From: Cricetomys ansorgei
Lineage: Eukaryota > Chordata > Mammalia > Rodentia > Nesomyidae
Assembly (NCBI GenBank): GCA_026225945.1
Contig: JAMJFZ010001074.1
Coordinates: 4,844,001 to 4,908,000, forward strand
Length of the DNA stretch: 64,000 nucleotides
Direction of reading: 5' to 3'
Every line of letters starts with the position of its first letter. The stretch's first letter is position 1. Shown piece by piece: positions 1-11,728 of the stretch. Below the pieces are notes generated by a model that did not search any database, was not told the origin of the DNA, and saw nothing but the letters and a program-made list of their open reading frames with translations. The position numbers and the translations under genes are program-made.

Positions 1-540
1 TCTAACATGATATGATAAGGGAAAAAATATAAAGGTTTAATAATTTAGAAAATGGCTGCAGTAGGAAAAACTCATATAAAAATAGATAGTAAGGAATCAT
101 TTAGAAACAGTAAACAAAGGAGAGCTGCCATATTTTCTGGAATGGAGGAAATTCAAGATGTTCACGCTATCAGTGATTGCTTGTTTTCTCTATTTGAATT
201 GTAAGTGGTATTTGTGTTTTGCTTCCCTGAAGCTAATTGGGAAAATGGGATGTTTTATAAATTTCACTTTTAGAAGCAAATCAGATTCATAAAACATTTA
301 GTCTTCATATTATTGTAATGTGATATGTGTGTAAAAAGATACATGAGTTTGCAAGAATATACAGATTAACTCAATGCACCACTTTTTACTCTGTGGTTGC
401 ATATGTGTGGGTATTCTTGGGTATTCAGTTGCATGTGTGTATGCCTGTGTATGTATGTTTACAATAGAAGGTCAAGGGTCTTACTTAGGTATCGTCACTT
501 ACACATTACTCACATTTTTAATTCTCTCTCTCTTTGTCTC
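1..540. other. Unassigned AT-rich DNA
   Basis: No repeat or gene is recognised. The segment is AT-rich with a TG-rich patch around 320-460. Two short overlapping open frames at 374-636 run into the SINE that follows, have no recognisable protein features and are judged spurious. Confidence 0.5.
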
Positions 541-785
541 TTTTTGGTTTTTCAAGACAGGTTTCTCTGTTGGATCTCTGGCTGTCCTGGAACTCACTCT
601 GTAGACCTGACTAGACTCAAACTCACTGCCAATTAGGCAAGGCTATCTGAAAGCTATTCCCTGGTACATACAACTACTACTAGTGCAGGCCACCATTTCT
701 GATTTTTTGTGTTTTTTCTGGGTAATGAATTCAGGTCCTTAGCTTGTACCATAAGCATCTTACTAACGAATTTCTTTATTCACAC
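541..785 (-). repeat. B4-like SINE (B1-like plus ID-like parts)
   Basis: Read on the minus strand, 541-640 matches the 3' half of a B1 element: the complement of the segment 'ggtttctctgttggatctc' and the 'gtcctggaactcactctgta' block are typical of B1. It is followed at about 720-785 by a degenerate ID/tRNA-like segment containing 'gaattcaggtccttagcttg'. A B1-like head joined to an ID-like segment is the B4 arrangement. The copy is old and many positions have drifted. Alternative: a B1 and an unrelated SINE side by side. Confidence 0.65.
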
Positions 786-1254
786 CCATGCAAAACCTTT
801 TGAAAAATGTATTTTGCTTTATATACTAAGCTATTCTTAAAATCATGATCATAATATCTAATCAATCAGTGGTTGTGATTATATGAGTGTTCCATCATAC
901 TTTGTCATAAAAATACAAACAAAGAAACAAACAAAACCTTGTTTTTTTATTAGGTGTATTTGGCTTTGATTTACCTTTCCTTCTATGTGTGGTGGTAGAT
1001 ATAGAACCCACTAACTAATGAAACCCTATAATCTCCCTGTTCTGTGTTCAGGCTGTGTCTATTGCAAATGAAGCTACAATATTTGAGGTCAACTTTGCTT
1101 GAGTGTATGTTGTATTTCTGTTAGGGAATTAACTACTATTGAGATAGTCAGATGAGATAGAAGGTACACATGCATAACTTAAAGAAGTTCATGTACATAG
1201 TTGCTTTGATTTTCCTCGGTGATAGAACTGTGTTTGCTCATCATCATCATGATG
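786..1254. other. Unassigned AT-rich DNA
   Basis: Nothing recognised. A small perfect hairpin (9-bp arms, GCTCATCAT with its complement) lies at about 1236-1257 and is probably a chance product of the CAT repeats. Confidence 0.4.
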
Positions 1255-1383
1255 AGCTATTGCTATGAAGACACACCATGACCAAGGAAACTCTATCAAA
1301 AAAACACTGAATTGGGGGTTGCTTACAGTTTCAGAGGTTTGGTCCATTATTACTATGTCAGGAAGCAGAAAGACATGACAACC
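1255..1383. repeat. Rodent medium-reiteration repeat fragment (URR1/RMER-like)
   Basis: The order 'gctatgaagacacaccatga', then a diverged 'attgggggttgcttacagtt', then 'tccattattactatgtcagg' follows a very common rodent interspersed repeat. I associate this group with URR1/RMER-type names but cannot assign the family without a search. Related copies here lie at 11729, 21222 (opposite orientation), 36203, 40555 and 42991. Confidence 0.5.
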
Positions 1384-1570
1384 CTGAATTAGTTCATGTT
1401 CTCTAGAGAAGCGGAACTGATAGAATAAATCATATACATATACATATATATGTGTATATACATATACATATCACATGATTATATGATATATGTAAATAAT
1501 ATATATTATATTACATAAATAAATCATATAAGTGAATTTTTACTATTATAATCAATCATATATGTATGTA
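1384..1570 (-). repeat. MaLR-type LTR end running into TA/CA-rich simple sequence
   Basis: 1384-1430 resembles, in reverse orientation, the terminal part of the LTR group also seen at 13690 and 41960: a 'gttctctagag' block followed by 'gaactgatagaat'. It then degenerates into an alternating TA/CA simple sequence from about 1433 to 1570. Only the LTR tip is recognisable, so the simple sequence may have expanded within the element. Confidence 0.4.
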
Positions 1571-1978
1571 TAAATAAAATACTTTGTAAAGTTAATAAAT
1601 GATAATAATTTTTGAAAAATAATAAAGCACAATGAAGATTTATTTCACTCTTACAGTCAATTTAAGTATTTTAGCAATGTTTTTGTTCTGTTTTGTGAAT
1701 CTAATACTAATGTTTTCTTATTTTATTCTACAATTCAAAGTATGTGCTCATTCCATATTTGTCTGATTATTGGTCTTTGATTGAAGATACCCTGACTTAT
1801 TTAATACTCAGATTTCCTACTTTTAATCCTCATAAGAAACAAAAGTGTTTTGTAGCAGTCTGCTACAATCTTTTACCTTCAATTTAGGGAAAAAGAAAGG
1901 AGGGACTGAAAGAAAGAAGTTTTCACCACTCTTGCAGGCAAGACCTTGATAGAGATAGAAAGAGAAAGGTAGAAATAG

Positions 1979-2284
1979 TGTTGTAGAAGTTTAGTTTTAG
2001 TTATGCTTAAAATATTTTATGCACTGTTGGGTGAGGGGCTCCCTAGGTCTTAGCTTTCTGTATTGTCTGCAGGTATTGAATTTATGTGGGGGATGCTTGC
2101 TCAGTGTCTGTACATGCTGCCAGTAGAACACCTGAGGAGTTCTGAATCAATGGCTCAGGGTTTCATTGTCATATATGGTGCTGGCCGGGATGCTGGTTCC
2201 CTCTGCTGAGGTCTGGAAAGCTTTGCAACTATGTTATGCTTCCTCATCGGCCTTGCTAGCTGCTGCAGCAGCATCACCACTACA
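1979..2284 (+). repeat. Solo-LTR-like element, same family as 19190
   Basis: It begins TGTTGTAGAAGTTTA after a purine-rich tract (about 1955-1978) and shares several blocks in the same order with the element at 19190: 'ttgggtgaggggct', 'cctaggtcttagc', 'agaacacctg' and 'gttccctctgctgaggtctg'. The likely end is the CACTACA near 2284, giving about 306 bp with TG...CA ends. No internal retroviral sequence or target-site duplication was recognised, so a solo LTR is the simplest reading. The family name is unknown to me. Confidence 0.55.
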
Positions 2285-5200
2285 CTTTAGGACTTCCTAA
2301 GCTTGGAGAGCAGGAGCTGATAGTGAGTCATACTAGCATCTCAGCTCTATATCCTTGAACCTAATCTCTCCAACTAATGTTCTTCTATTCAATAATCAAT
2401 GAACCAATGACAAACCAATCAAACAATGACCCACTCTGGCTCTCCAGGCTTCAACCCTTATATACGCTAAGCCAAGTTTTCTAGAAACCCAATCTCATAC
2501 ACAAATTATAAAGATAAGCAACACATGGCAAAACAGTTGCATATAGCTAAATTATAGACACTGGCAATGAGCATTCCAAATCAAACTCATAATCATCTAC
2601 CACAAAACCAAACAAAACAAAACATAGTCCAAATGCTATTTTGTGTTCTTAAAGAAACCAAAGTAATAAAACCTCTTCCAGGTATCATGCTACTGTGTCT
2701 CCTATTTCAATTCCCTGAGTTTTCCAAGTATCTTTATTGTGTTTTGTTTTCACAGGAGGAAACTGGCAACTTTTAACTGTAAAGTATCCAACTGTATGCA
2801 TTCAGGATTGTTCTGGAAAACAGAGGAAACATTAAAAAGAAAAACCTGTGTACTGACAAATATATTCTGGCTTCAGCTTCCCAAATGTTCCTGAGGGTCA
2901 GGCCAAGAGCAGCCTGTTCCTAAGAAAGCTCTGTTCCCCAGGAACATCGATCATCACCGGAGGAGATTTAGAGTGACCCAGGACCTGTATCTTCTTCCTG
3001 TTAGTACAGAACTCTCACAAAAGCAACAGATGGAGTGAGCCTATCTCCCCTCCATTTCTAAGCCAAATGGTGACTCTTTTGGTACCATTCCAAAGAGAAG
3101 AGCAAGATATAACAGAGTAAAGTGTTCTATTGATGTGACACTAAAAGTTAATGTCAATCTTATGACATGATACCTGTGCTCTGTCTGTCTTCGTTGTAAT
3201 ATCTTCCTTATTTGGAGATAATCTTAAAGAATAGGACTTCTGAACATGCAAACTGTTCCCTACATTTATCTATAATCTCCTGGCTCTCTCCTGACACCAC
3301 TCCTACAATCCCTTACTAATGATTATGGCTGAAAATGAGCTAGCAATGTAATGGGAAATAGGCATGCTTACTCAATTCTGTAGTCTTCAGGATTAAGAAG
3401 AGTTGTCCTCTATTTTGATTTCTGGTAGCTGGCCTTTGTGTCATATTTCTACAAAGGTAGGTGTTAGTGTAAAGCAAAGTTTTACTCTTTCTTATTGATG
3501 TTTCTTTAAAAAAATGTTAGAATGTTAATGCAATGGAAGTCAAGTTTAGTTTCCTTGATGTCAGTTCGTTTGCTGTAATGAAGTTGCATGCCTTCTGGTA
3601 CAGGTATTTCTTTCTTTCACCAGCTTTGAGTGTCATCTCAAAGTAACAAATCTTGCTTATGGAATCAGAATAGTTGAAAGGTTGTCTGAACAACTGATAA
3701 AATCCTATCATGTCCTCAGAAACCACACAATATTTTCTTTTTGAGGTTTTTGCTTGTGTCTCATTAAGTTAATTTTTCACCTAGCATGGTAATTGAATGA
3801 ACTATACATATTTTCAAACTATACATACTGTAGTTTCTTTATTTGTGAAATGAAACACTAATGACTCTCTTCTAGATCTATGAGTTTCTATGAAACTATG
3901 AGTTTCAATTAGAAAATAATTATCAATACCAATTATATTTAAAATAAAAGCATATAATCCAGCCTCTTACATTTGTTAAGGTTAAAACGTTGTATTAATA
4001 TATGATGTTATATACTCATTTTGTATTAAATAAGACACTCTGAAGGCATTATTTGTCTCATGGGCCTTATTAATAAAAAACAAATTAAAATTAATAGTTT
4101 AAACGTGTATCATTTTTTAACAAGATATCCCATTAATACAGATAAGTTTAGATATGGTTTATCAAATTATAAATGTACAATTCCCCAAATCTGAAGTAGA
4201 AACTTTATTTTGTTACAAATTCCCAAAGTATGAAATGTTGAGATAGCAACCCTCCTTTGTGGACCCTCTTATTAAACATATAGATCATCCACATAAAATA
4301 TTCATTTCTACTTGTGTGCCCCATTTACATATGTACTGTACAAATTTACTTTGGCAGCTGTAACACGTTACAACAATCCTGATGATCAGCAACAGCAGAG
4401 CATTGCTTATTTGAGAATTCAAACTGAGAAAATGAATAACACGAGTTAGAACAATGGTTTTACCCCAATTCTCTCAGTTTCTGATGACCACAACATCTGA
4501 CCTGGGATTCTGAGTTTATAATGTTTTATCTTATGCAATAAAATATGATAGCCAAAAGATAGACGATAATAGGTGTGAAATGATTAGTGGGGTTGATCAG
4601 TGTAGGTCAGTGTGCACAGAACTGTAGCTATGTCCTGCAAATAAATCTAGAGCACAGCGTGCAGCATTATATCTGTTTAATACATGTGACAAATCAGAAT
4701 TATGTGAAGATAGATGGTTTAGTCACTCTTACCAAGCCCCAAAACAAAAGATGATGTTCATACTCACTGACTTTTTCATAGTAAGTATTTTGCTACAAAA
4801 ATGTTTGTCATCAACTGTTACATACAAATATTAAAACATAAAGTAACCTCCTTCTTGTTCTATTATAATGCCTGCCATTACATTTAAGATCCACCCGAAT
4901 GGATCTTAACCATACTCAAAAAATTTCTTTCTCCTCTTCACTAGTCATTAAACGCCAACAGACTTTAGAACATAATTATTTTTGAAAGGATACATTTTCA
5001 GCCAAGTACATTTAGCTGTATGGATTTTATAATAATTTAAAAATCAAAGACTTATTCAGTCATGTTAGAATAACTGGGCATCCTAAGCAATCATCCACTA
5101 GTTAGACAACTGAACCTGAGATTTTTAGAAAGGGTTGACAGTTTGCCATTTTTTGTCGCTGTACTTTACGTAGTGCAAATCCTTTACATGAGTTTCGAGC

Positions 5201-6910
5201 TTAGTTCTCCTTTATGAATTATGAATTTGTTTTAGATCATAAGCTTCTAATGGGAAGTAACATAAAATACAGTGCTTTTCTAGGAGTGAAACTTCAGTAT
5301 GAGGGACAGCCTTGAAATGGTATAAATTTATTTTTATTATGATTTCATGGATAAAGAACCACGCGTGCCCTTTTGCAAATAAATATGTATAATATACAAC
5401 AAGGTTATCATTTCAGGAACAACTCTTCCACGATGTTGTAAATTGCTTGAAGGGTAGACTTTTTTTTTTTCAGATTCTAATAGCCAAATAATGATAAAGA
5501 AGGTATCAACAGGGTATGGGGAAAATAAGGAAGCAGTGTTATATTGAAAACTACTTAATTCATAAATTTTGTAATTTTTGTTTAGAAGGTTGAAAAAAAA
5601 CTACATAAAACTGAGCATTCCTAATGTAATGATGCCTTTGCAAGGAGTAGTTGAGATATAGTGGGACAATGCCTAGGAGTGCAGTTTAATGATACTGACT
5701 GTGCTTTAGGAGAATTTACTCTGAAGTATAAGAAGATGAAGGGAAGGTATGAGATAAATATAGACACCTTGCATTTCTTAATAATTTGCTGTGGTTGACT
5801 AGCAACATTTAAGGTAATTCCCTTAATCCTTTTATTTATAGTGCAATTTTGACAAGTATAATCAAGTCCTAAGAGAGATAAAGTTGACTAGCATGAAATA
5901 CTGGAGGTCCTTCTACCATAAACCGGATCAGGTGTAACCAGCTAGAGTTTGGATAAACACAGTATGTTTACAGATTTGGACAGAAGAAGAATGAGCAGAA
6001 TGGCAACCAGACCAATGAATGTATATGATACTTTTATTGAAGATCTCTCATTTTCAATCAAATTCTCAGGTATCACTGACAAAATGCCTTGGAAGAAGTG
6101 TGAAAGATTTGCCTACATTACCTATGTTACAACACGTGTCTCTGCTGCTGCCAGAAGGAGAAAACTAGAGAGATGTGTGAACACTTAAGCCTTGTTCTGT
6201 TCAATAAAACATGGACCGTGCTAGTCGTGGCCCCAGACCTACAGTTTGTTGACCTTTGTTCTACAGCAATGATAAAAAGTGAATAACTTTTATGTGTCAC
6301 AGTATGAAAGAAATTGCAGGTAAAGGGGTCAGCTATAAAAGAGTGCATTCTAAATGATTCTGTTATATTAACTTGGAAAAAGCAGGCAAAATATCCAGGG
6401 AAACACATTCAATATGATGGCTTACTTTGAATAATATGAGTGAGAGGGAACAAGAACTCATATTCAGGCTTATAAATATTTTCTCTCTTGACTTGAATGT
6501 TTATTAATAAGAATACTTATTTAGAATGTTATATGGCCACACTTTGTTCCATTTTTTATATATGTTATACTTCACGGAAAAGTTGCTTAAAGAACAAAAC
6601 TCATTATCCAAACAATAATATAGTTTACGAGATTATTTTAATATTTATTGGGTATGAAAGGATGTGCATTTCTTTAGAATATTTTTCTTTTTATTTTCTC
6701 TTTGGTAGTGTCTCCTAGTTGGATTTTGTATTACATTTTTATATGTTTCTATAGAGGTATTAGGAAAGTAAAACTTTTTAAATATGTTGTAAAAGTAAGC
6801 AGCCTCCTAACCCCTTTTGGATTTCTTAAGATAATATGTTTGTAGAAGAACACTTGGAATTTTTATGTTAAGAAAAGCTTTTTGGCTTAACTGACTAGTC
6901 ACTAGAGGTT
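2285..6910. other. Long unassigned AT-rich region
   Basis: 4.6 kb with no confident repeat or gene. It is AT-rich with homopolymer runs (for example T10 near 5461). A 79-codon open frame at 5949-6188 is followed by an AATAAA at about 6204, but its translation matches nothing I know. Old, unrecognised repeats are likely to be present. Confidence 0.4.
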
Positions 6911-7319
6911 TGTGTTCCCACCCCAATTGTGGTATAGTTGTTTAGGAGTTGGAAATTGAATGCCTGATGCAGGTGGCTATAATTTGGTTAGGTGCAGTCA
7001 TGCTGGCACCTGTAGCTTGTCTTTGGGATTGCGAGCCACATGGATTTATGGGAACTTTTTGGCTCAGGACATAAAAGACCTGAAGCCCCGAGAGTCAGGA
7101 TGGGCATTAGTTGGTGGTTCATTGGTTGGATTGCTGTCATTAGTTAGTGTGAGAACAAAGGTTGGAGAGATTCAGGCTTAGTAAAGCCTATAAATAGGCC
7201 GTGAATATTTCTACCTTTCTCTCTTTTTGTATTAAACTGCTTGTAAAAGCAGTGAAGATTTCTATCTTTCCTTTCTCCTGTCCTAAAGTGAGGGTAAAAG
7301 ATTGTAGTGTACTGCTACA
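6911..7319 (+). repeat. LTR-like element with CCAAT, TATA and R/U5-like tail
   Basis: From TGTGTTCCCACC (6911) to TGTACTGCTACA (7319) the sequence has LTR-like order: a GC-richer 5' part, a reverse CCAAT box (ATTGG near 7120-7130), a TATA-like 'tataaatagg' near 7190, a pyrimidine-rich segment, then ATTAAA. The last 15-20 bases resemble the end of the LTR at 19190-19483, suggesting a related family. No primer-binding site or target-site duplication is evident. The 73-codon frame at 6960-7181 is incidental. Confidence 0.45.
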
Positions 7320-7399
7320 CTATCCAGATTATTTCAGTGTTTCTGTATAGTTGCTGCTCAGAGACTTGAGAAGGTGACATAAAATCTTCAAGGATGTTG

Positions 7400-7869
7400 C
7401 TTCACTTCCTGTAGGTATTGTAGTGGAAAGTACCAACAATCAGGGGACTATTGATAAACTTTTCCCATGGGAAGCTTGCACAGATCCTTGTGACACTAAG
7501 AAAGCTAGCCATCAGGAGGGAGACAAGCAGATGTCCCATTTGGGAATGAGCCCTCGACAAAGAATAGCTGTACTTTGACCTTTTTTTGTTTCTCTGTAAT
7601 ATTCATTAACTGGTGTAAATAGAGTCATTTTATTGAGAAGTAAGGGCCAGCAGTTGGATATTATATCAATTTAGAAAAATGAAACTAGTAGGTTTGTCTC
7701 TAGCATCTGTGTCCTCTCCAGCCATGGGCAGTTAACAGGTTTATAGTATTAGGCATAAGTTCCTTCCTATTAAGTAAACTCTAAATCCAGTCAGATAGTC
7801 AGTGGCTAGCCCCAAGATATTAGGGCCACTGTTGTACTGTTGAACTTATGTTGCCACACCAATTTTGGG
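7400..7869 (+). repeat. Probable rodent repeat, L1-3'UTR-associated or unclassified
   Basis: Segments around 7600-7860, such as 'cctattaagtaaactctaaa' and the text around 'ggccactgttgtactg', follow the order of an abundant rodent repeat I recall without a secure name. It leads directly into the plus-strand L1 3' UTR at 7870 and may be an upstream part of the same insertion. Confidence 0.35.
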
Positions 7870-8460
7870 ATATGTATAATACAAGAGTCTTTATATCCAA
7901 GAGTCAGAGAATATCAAAGAAAATGGAGCAGAAAAGACTGAAAGAACCAGAGGATTAGAGGGATGTAAATATCCTCTTCTGGGCATGAGAATGATGTACA
8001 CCTGAATTTTCACAGATATAGTTGTCTGCACAAGACTTAGCAAAGAAAATGCCATTCAACAATTCACCATGAGTGTAGGAGACATTCACAAGACCTCATG
8101 ACTAGTTGAAAAGCTGCAAGTAGTTAACAGTTCCTGGAGGAAGAAGAGTCAGCTTTCCTGAAGAACAAAACTCCTGATAGGTTTTTAATATCCAAGTAAT
8201 CAGTCCTACATGCATGCTTACAGAGACAACAAGAATTGGGGTCAATAGATTATATATATACATATGTATGTGTGATATGTCAAATATAGATACAATATAT
8301 TTAGAACAATATTAAGTAGAGGAAGAAGACATGAATTTGACAGATGACTATCAGGAGGACATGAGAGGAGTTGAAAAGGGAGAACGAAAGTTATATATCA
8401 AAAGAACGTTGTATTCACGTATGAAAATGAAATTCTCCAAAAATAAAATAAAAATTCTTC
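7870..8460 (+). mobile_element. L1 3' UTR fragment, plus strand
   Basis: The order of blocks follows the 3' UTR of older rodent L1 (Lx-type): 'gaaagaaccagaggattaga', the 'ctgcacaagacttagc' block, 'cctgataggtttttaata', a TA/TG stretch near 8250, then the purine-rich 'aggaagaagacatgaatttg' and an A-rich terminus near 8445. ORF2 is absent, so this is a 5'-truncated, non-coding copy. A 33-bp piece of it is repeated at 8610. Confidence 0.72.
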
Positions 8461-8642
8461 TGGAAAACTATCACATCAAAAGATAAATAACAATGGAAAC
8501 TGAAGTACCTTTAAATAAAAGATAATGAAACATTTACAATATAAGATGAATTAAAGCAGTGCTGAAAATTAATCAATTAGTTAATAAAACCTCAGAGCAG
8601 CCCAAGTTTCTCCTGATAGGTTTTTAATATCCAACTAATCAG
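8171..8642 (+). repeat. 33-bp direct repeat pair (8171-8203 and 8610-8642)
   Basis: Two 33-bp blocks beginning CTCCTGATAGGTTTTTAATA differ at one position and are 439 bp apart. Both derive from L1 3' UTR sequence. Sharing private differences from the usual L1 sequence argues for a local duplication rather than two independent insertions. It is longer than an ordinary L1 target-site duplication. Confidence 0.7.
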
Positions 8643-9430
8643 CAAAGACTTTGGGCAAAGACTATCAATATATTGGTGGCCATGTTTAATTCAAAATACT
8701 TCCTATATTTACAAAGTATCAAAATATTCAAATTGTCCTTTAGAAAATTATGCAACATTATAAAAGTTTTATGACTTTTCCAGATATCTGCTAACCTTTA
8801 TTTAATTTATTTTTATACTATAAGCCATGTAATTGTAACCTATTTCATTATAGCTGTGGCTTATGAGTAGTGGTAGAGATGGCATAATTTAGATTTTGTG
8901 AATTTAAATCTATTTTATTTCAATTTAGATTTTAAGATCTAGAAGAGATGAAACTAAATGATTTGATAGCAGAATCTGTTATGTTTTATGAATTTCCACT
9001 TGTAGGACTAGAGGACATGGCCTAATTTCCAGATCACCGCATTGACTGAGCGGTGCCATGCTCCAAGCATGAGGCAGGGGAGTGTTGAGCACTAAATCAT
9101 CGTTAGAGAGGGATGGATGTTATCGAATTTCTCGAGGAAGAATAAATTATTTTCCATGATACATGGTGTGGCTGAGGATAGGGAGACGAATTTTAACTAT
9201 TTTATGAATTGCCTAGGGACCTCCAATAAGTTATCTCTAATATTCAATTTTTTGATTAATTCTTATTCTGAAATAGTAACTCTTTTAATTTCCAAAAAGC
9301 CTTTAGTAAAATTTGCCCCGGCATATTTACGGCGCTACTAGAATCTATTATACGATTCTTTGGGATTTGGATTTATAGTTTCTATCTTTATCTCTTGAGA
9401 AGACTTATTTTCTAAATTTACTTCAGATAC
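8643..9430. other. Unassigned AT-rich DNA
   Basis: No gene. A 74-codon frame at 9117-9341 has no recognisable motif. The GC-richer patch at 9030-9075 is not assigned. Confidence 0.4.
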
Positions 9431-9560
9431 CTCCCTGTGCCTGATGTGGTTGCATTCAGCTTTATTCCCAGAATCAGGTAGTTGAGGAAGAAAAACCACA
9501 AATTCAAGGCTAGCTTTATCTACATTGCCAAGCTAGCTTAGAATATGAAGAACATTATAT
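9431..9560 (+). repeat. Degenerate SINE (B1/RSINE-like)
   Basis: The spacing of 'tgatgtggttgcattcagct', then a 'ttattcccag' block, then 'caaattcaaggctagcttta' mirrors box-A/box-B-derived SINE order (genomic 'tttaatcccagcactc ... gttcgaggccagcctgg'), followed by an A-rich tail near 9560-9600. It is strongly diverged. Confidence 0.45.
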
Positions 9561-10689
9561 AAAAAATTAAAACAATTTAAATAAATTAAGTAAAATAAAA
9601 ACATAATTTCACTTCCAGTTTTTTCCTAACTAAAAAATAAATTCTTAATTAAAATTTCTCTGAAAAGCCATTGGTATAATAAACAATGGGTAGAGTGTCC
9701 ACTGAAAGTCATTTATTGAGAATGCAATAAATATTCTATAATGTACAATATTAATTATTCAAAATATATGAACATCTTTAATTTCTCAGTATCAATGAAT
9801 ATGCTGTGGATTTAAAGACTTGTAATTGGTGCCCAAGGACCCAAATTCATCAACATTGCATTTGTTTTACATGTTTCAGAAAAAATAACTATATTTAATC
9901 AATCTTAGCTATTCCTACCTTGTGGAGGTTTAGCCACAGCTTAGTGATTAATATGTCTGTAGAGAAGTCAATAGGAGGCCTCTGTTAAATCTGATTATTA
10001 CTATATCAAATAAATGGCTCATTTATCAGCCTTTGTGCACTCTGGCTATGTCTGCATGCATGTCAGAGAAAGATAATTACACCATGCTTGGAACAAACAA
10101 ATTGTTTCACTTATGCTAGCTTTGTAATTAGAAGGAAAATATCTGGTAAGATGGATCAAAGTTCTCAAGTACAAGAAATTTTACTTTCAAATACCATAAT
10201 AAACATACATATGTACATAAATATACATACATATTTATATAATTGAAATTATTTATGGGCCATTTTAAAATGTTATTTGCAGAGTATATAGTACATTGAT
10301 GCTTGATTTGTTCAAAGACATGCAAGCTACATTTAAAGGTTTTATATAAAATTGCTGTGTTTCAAAATTATTTAATCATAAAGTTGCATAAGAATATACA
10401 TACATTTATTTGTGTATTTTTCCATCTATCAGGAAATGAACTATTCTTTAAATATCATGTTTTCTTTTAAAACAAAGGATATTTCCAATGCTCTTGGTTA
10501 CTCCCAGAACTTGATTGTGATATTCTATTACTGAAGACACCACATTCTTGAGTCATAAAACCTGAAGAAATGAATTTAATGTGGACCTAGAAGTTTCATC
10601 CTTACTGGCTGTCTTTCAGAGAGCAGGGAGGTGCTTTTCACTCTACTGAAGAGGAAAATTAATCATCAGTCATACCCAGATGTGAATTC
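9561..10689. other. Unassigned AT-rich DNA
   Basis: No gene or repeat recognised. It contains A/T-rich low-complexity sequence and a short ACATA-rich patch at about 10200-10240. Confidence 0.4.
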
Positions 10690-11111
10690 TGAAGGCTCCA
10701 ATAATAATTGGCCAATCAAGACATACCCACTGATGTAATATGACAATGGTGTGATGGGAGTAGACAACCCTTTCTGGTTGGATTTAAGATCTGCTCCATA
10801 AGATGATGCCCATATCGGGCACTATTACTAGGGTGAAGAGCTTTGGACTCATAACTCACAAATAACTCTAGGGGAAAAACTATGATTATTATTTTGCTAA
10901 ATGGACATAGCATTAAACCAACTTCTAATGATATAGACACATAGATTAATGCATTTCTCAAGCCTAATTGGAGATTCTTCTTTTTTTAGTAGATGTCACA
11001 TACCATAGAGAGCTGCATGGTCATGGTGCCAAAAATAAGAGATTGGAAGATGCTCAGACTTAAATAAGACATCTGTATCACATTCGCTATTCCAAAGGCT
11101 CAAGAGTCATT

Positions 11112-11183
<72 letters not shown>

Positions 11184-11728
11184 GAAGGAAGAAAGAAAGA
11201 AGAAAGAGAGAAAGAGAGAGAGGAGAGAAAGAGAGGAAAAAGGAAAGGAAAGGAAAGGAAAGGAAAGGAAAGGAAAGGAAAGGAAAGGAAAGGAAAGGAA
11301 AGGAAAGGGAAGGGAAGGGAAGGGAAGGGAAGGGAAGGGAAGGGAAGGGAAGGGAAGGGAAGGGAAGGGAAGGAAAGGAAAGGAAAGGAAAGGAAAGGAA
11401 AGGAAAGGAAAGGAAAGGAAAGGAAAGGAAAGGAAAGGGAAGGAAAGGAGGAAGGAAGGAAGGAAGGAAGGAAGGAAGGAAGGAAGGAAGGAAGGAAGGA
11501 AGGAAGGAAGGAAGGAAGGAGACAGAAGTGATGGATATTTATAAGGAAATAATGTCTTCCAGACCCAACAAAGCAGTTGTACATATAAGCTCATAGAGCT
11601 GTAACATGCATAGGCTAGCAAAAACTCAAGCCATACAAAATTCCAGCACAAAGTCCCACCCATAGCTGAGTAGTTATTGGCATTTAATAGCTGCTAAGAG
11701 AGGGAGATTCTATTTTCTTTAAGGATAT
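10690..11728 (+). mobile_element. L1 3' UTR fragment interrupted by polypurine microsatellite
   Basis: 10690-11108 and 11521-11728 are collinear parts of one rodent L1 3' UTR in plus orientation. The left part carries 'gttggatttaagatctgctc' and 'agacatctgtatcacattc'. The right part carries 'aatgtcttccagacccaaca', 'aaaattccagcacaaagtcc' and 'tgagtagttattggcattta'. The tract at 11113-11520 lies where the L1 consensus is purine-rich, so it probably expanded in place. The copy is non-coding. Confidence 0.7.
11113..11520 (+). repeat. Composite polypurine microsatellite
   Basis: About 400 bp of A and G on the plus strand in ordered blocks: (GAAA)n to about 11190, mixed AG-rich to 11239, (GGAAA)n to about 11307, (GGGAA)n to about 11371, (GGAAA)n to about 11447, then (GGAA)n to 11520. 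Long lysine/arginine/glutamate (plus) and proline/serine/leucine (minus) frames arise from the repeat and are not genes. Mirror-symmetric purine tracts of this size can form triplex (H-DNA). Confidence 0.97.

Noticed and set aside
5949..6188. 79-codon frame followed by AATAAA, possible processed pseudogene
   Set aside because: Translation matches nothing known to me, and no A-tail or flanking duplication is visible; kept only as a note.
11087..11663. Long charged or Pro/Ser/Leu/Phe-rich open frames (144-187 codons)
   Set aside because: They are translations of the polypurine microsatellite in stop-free phases.
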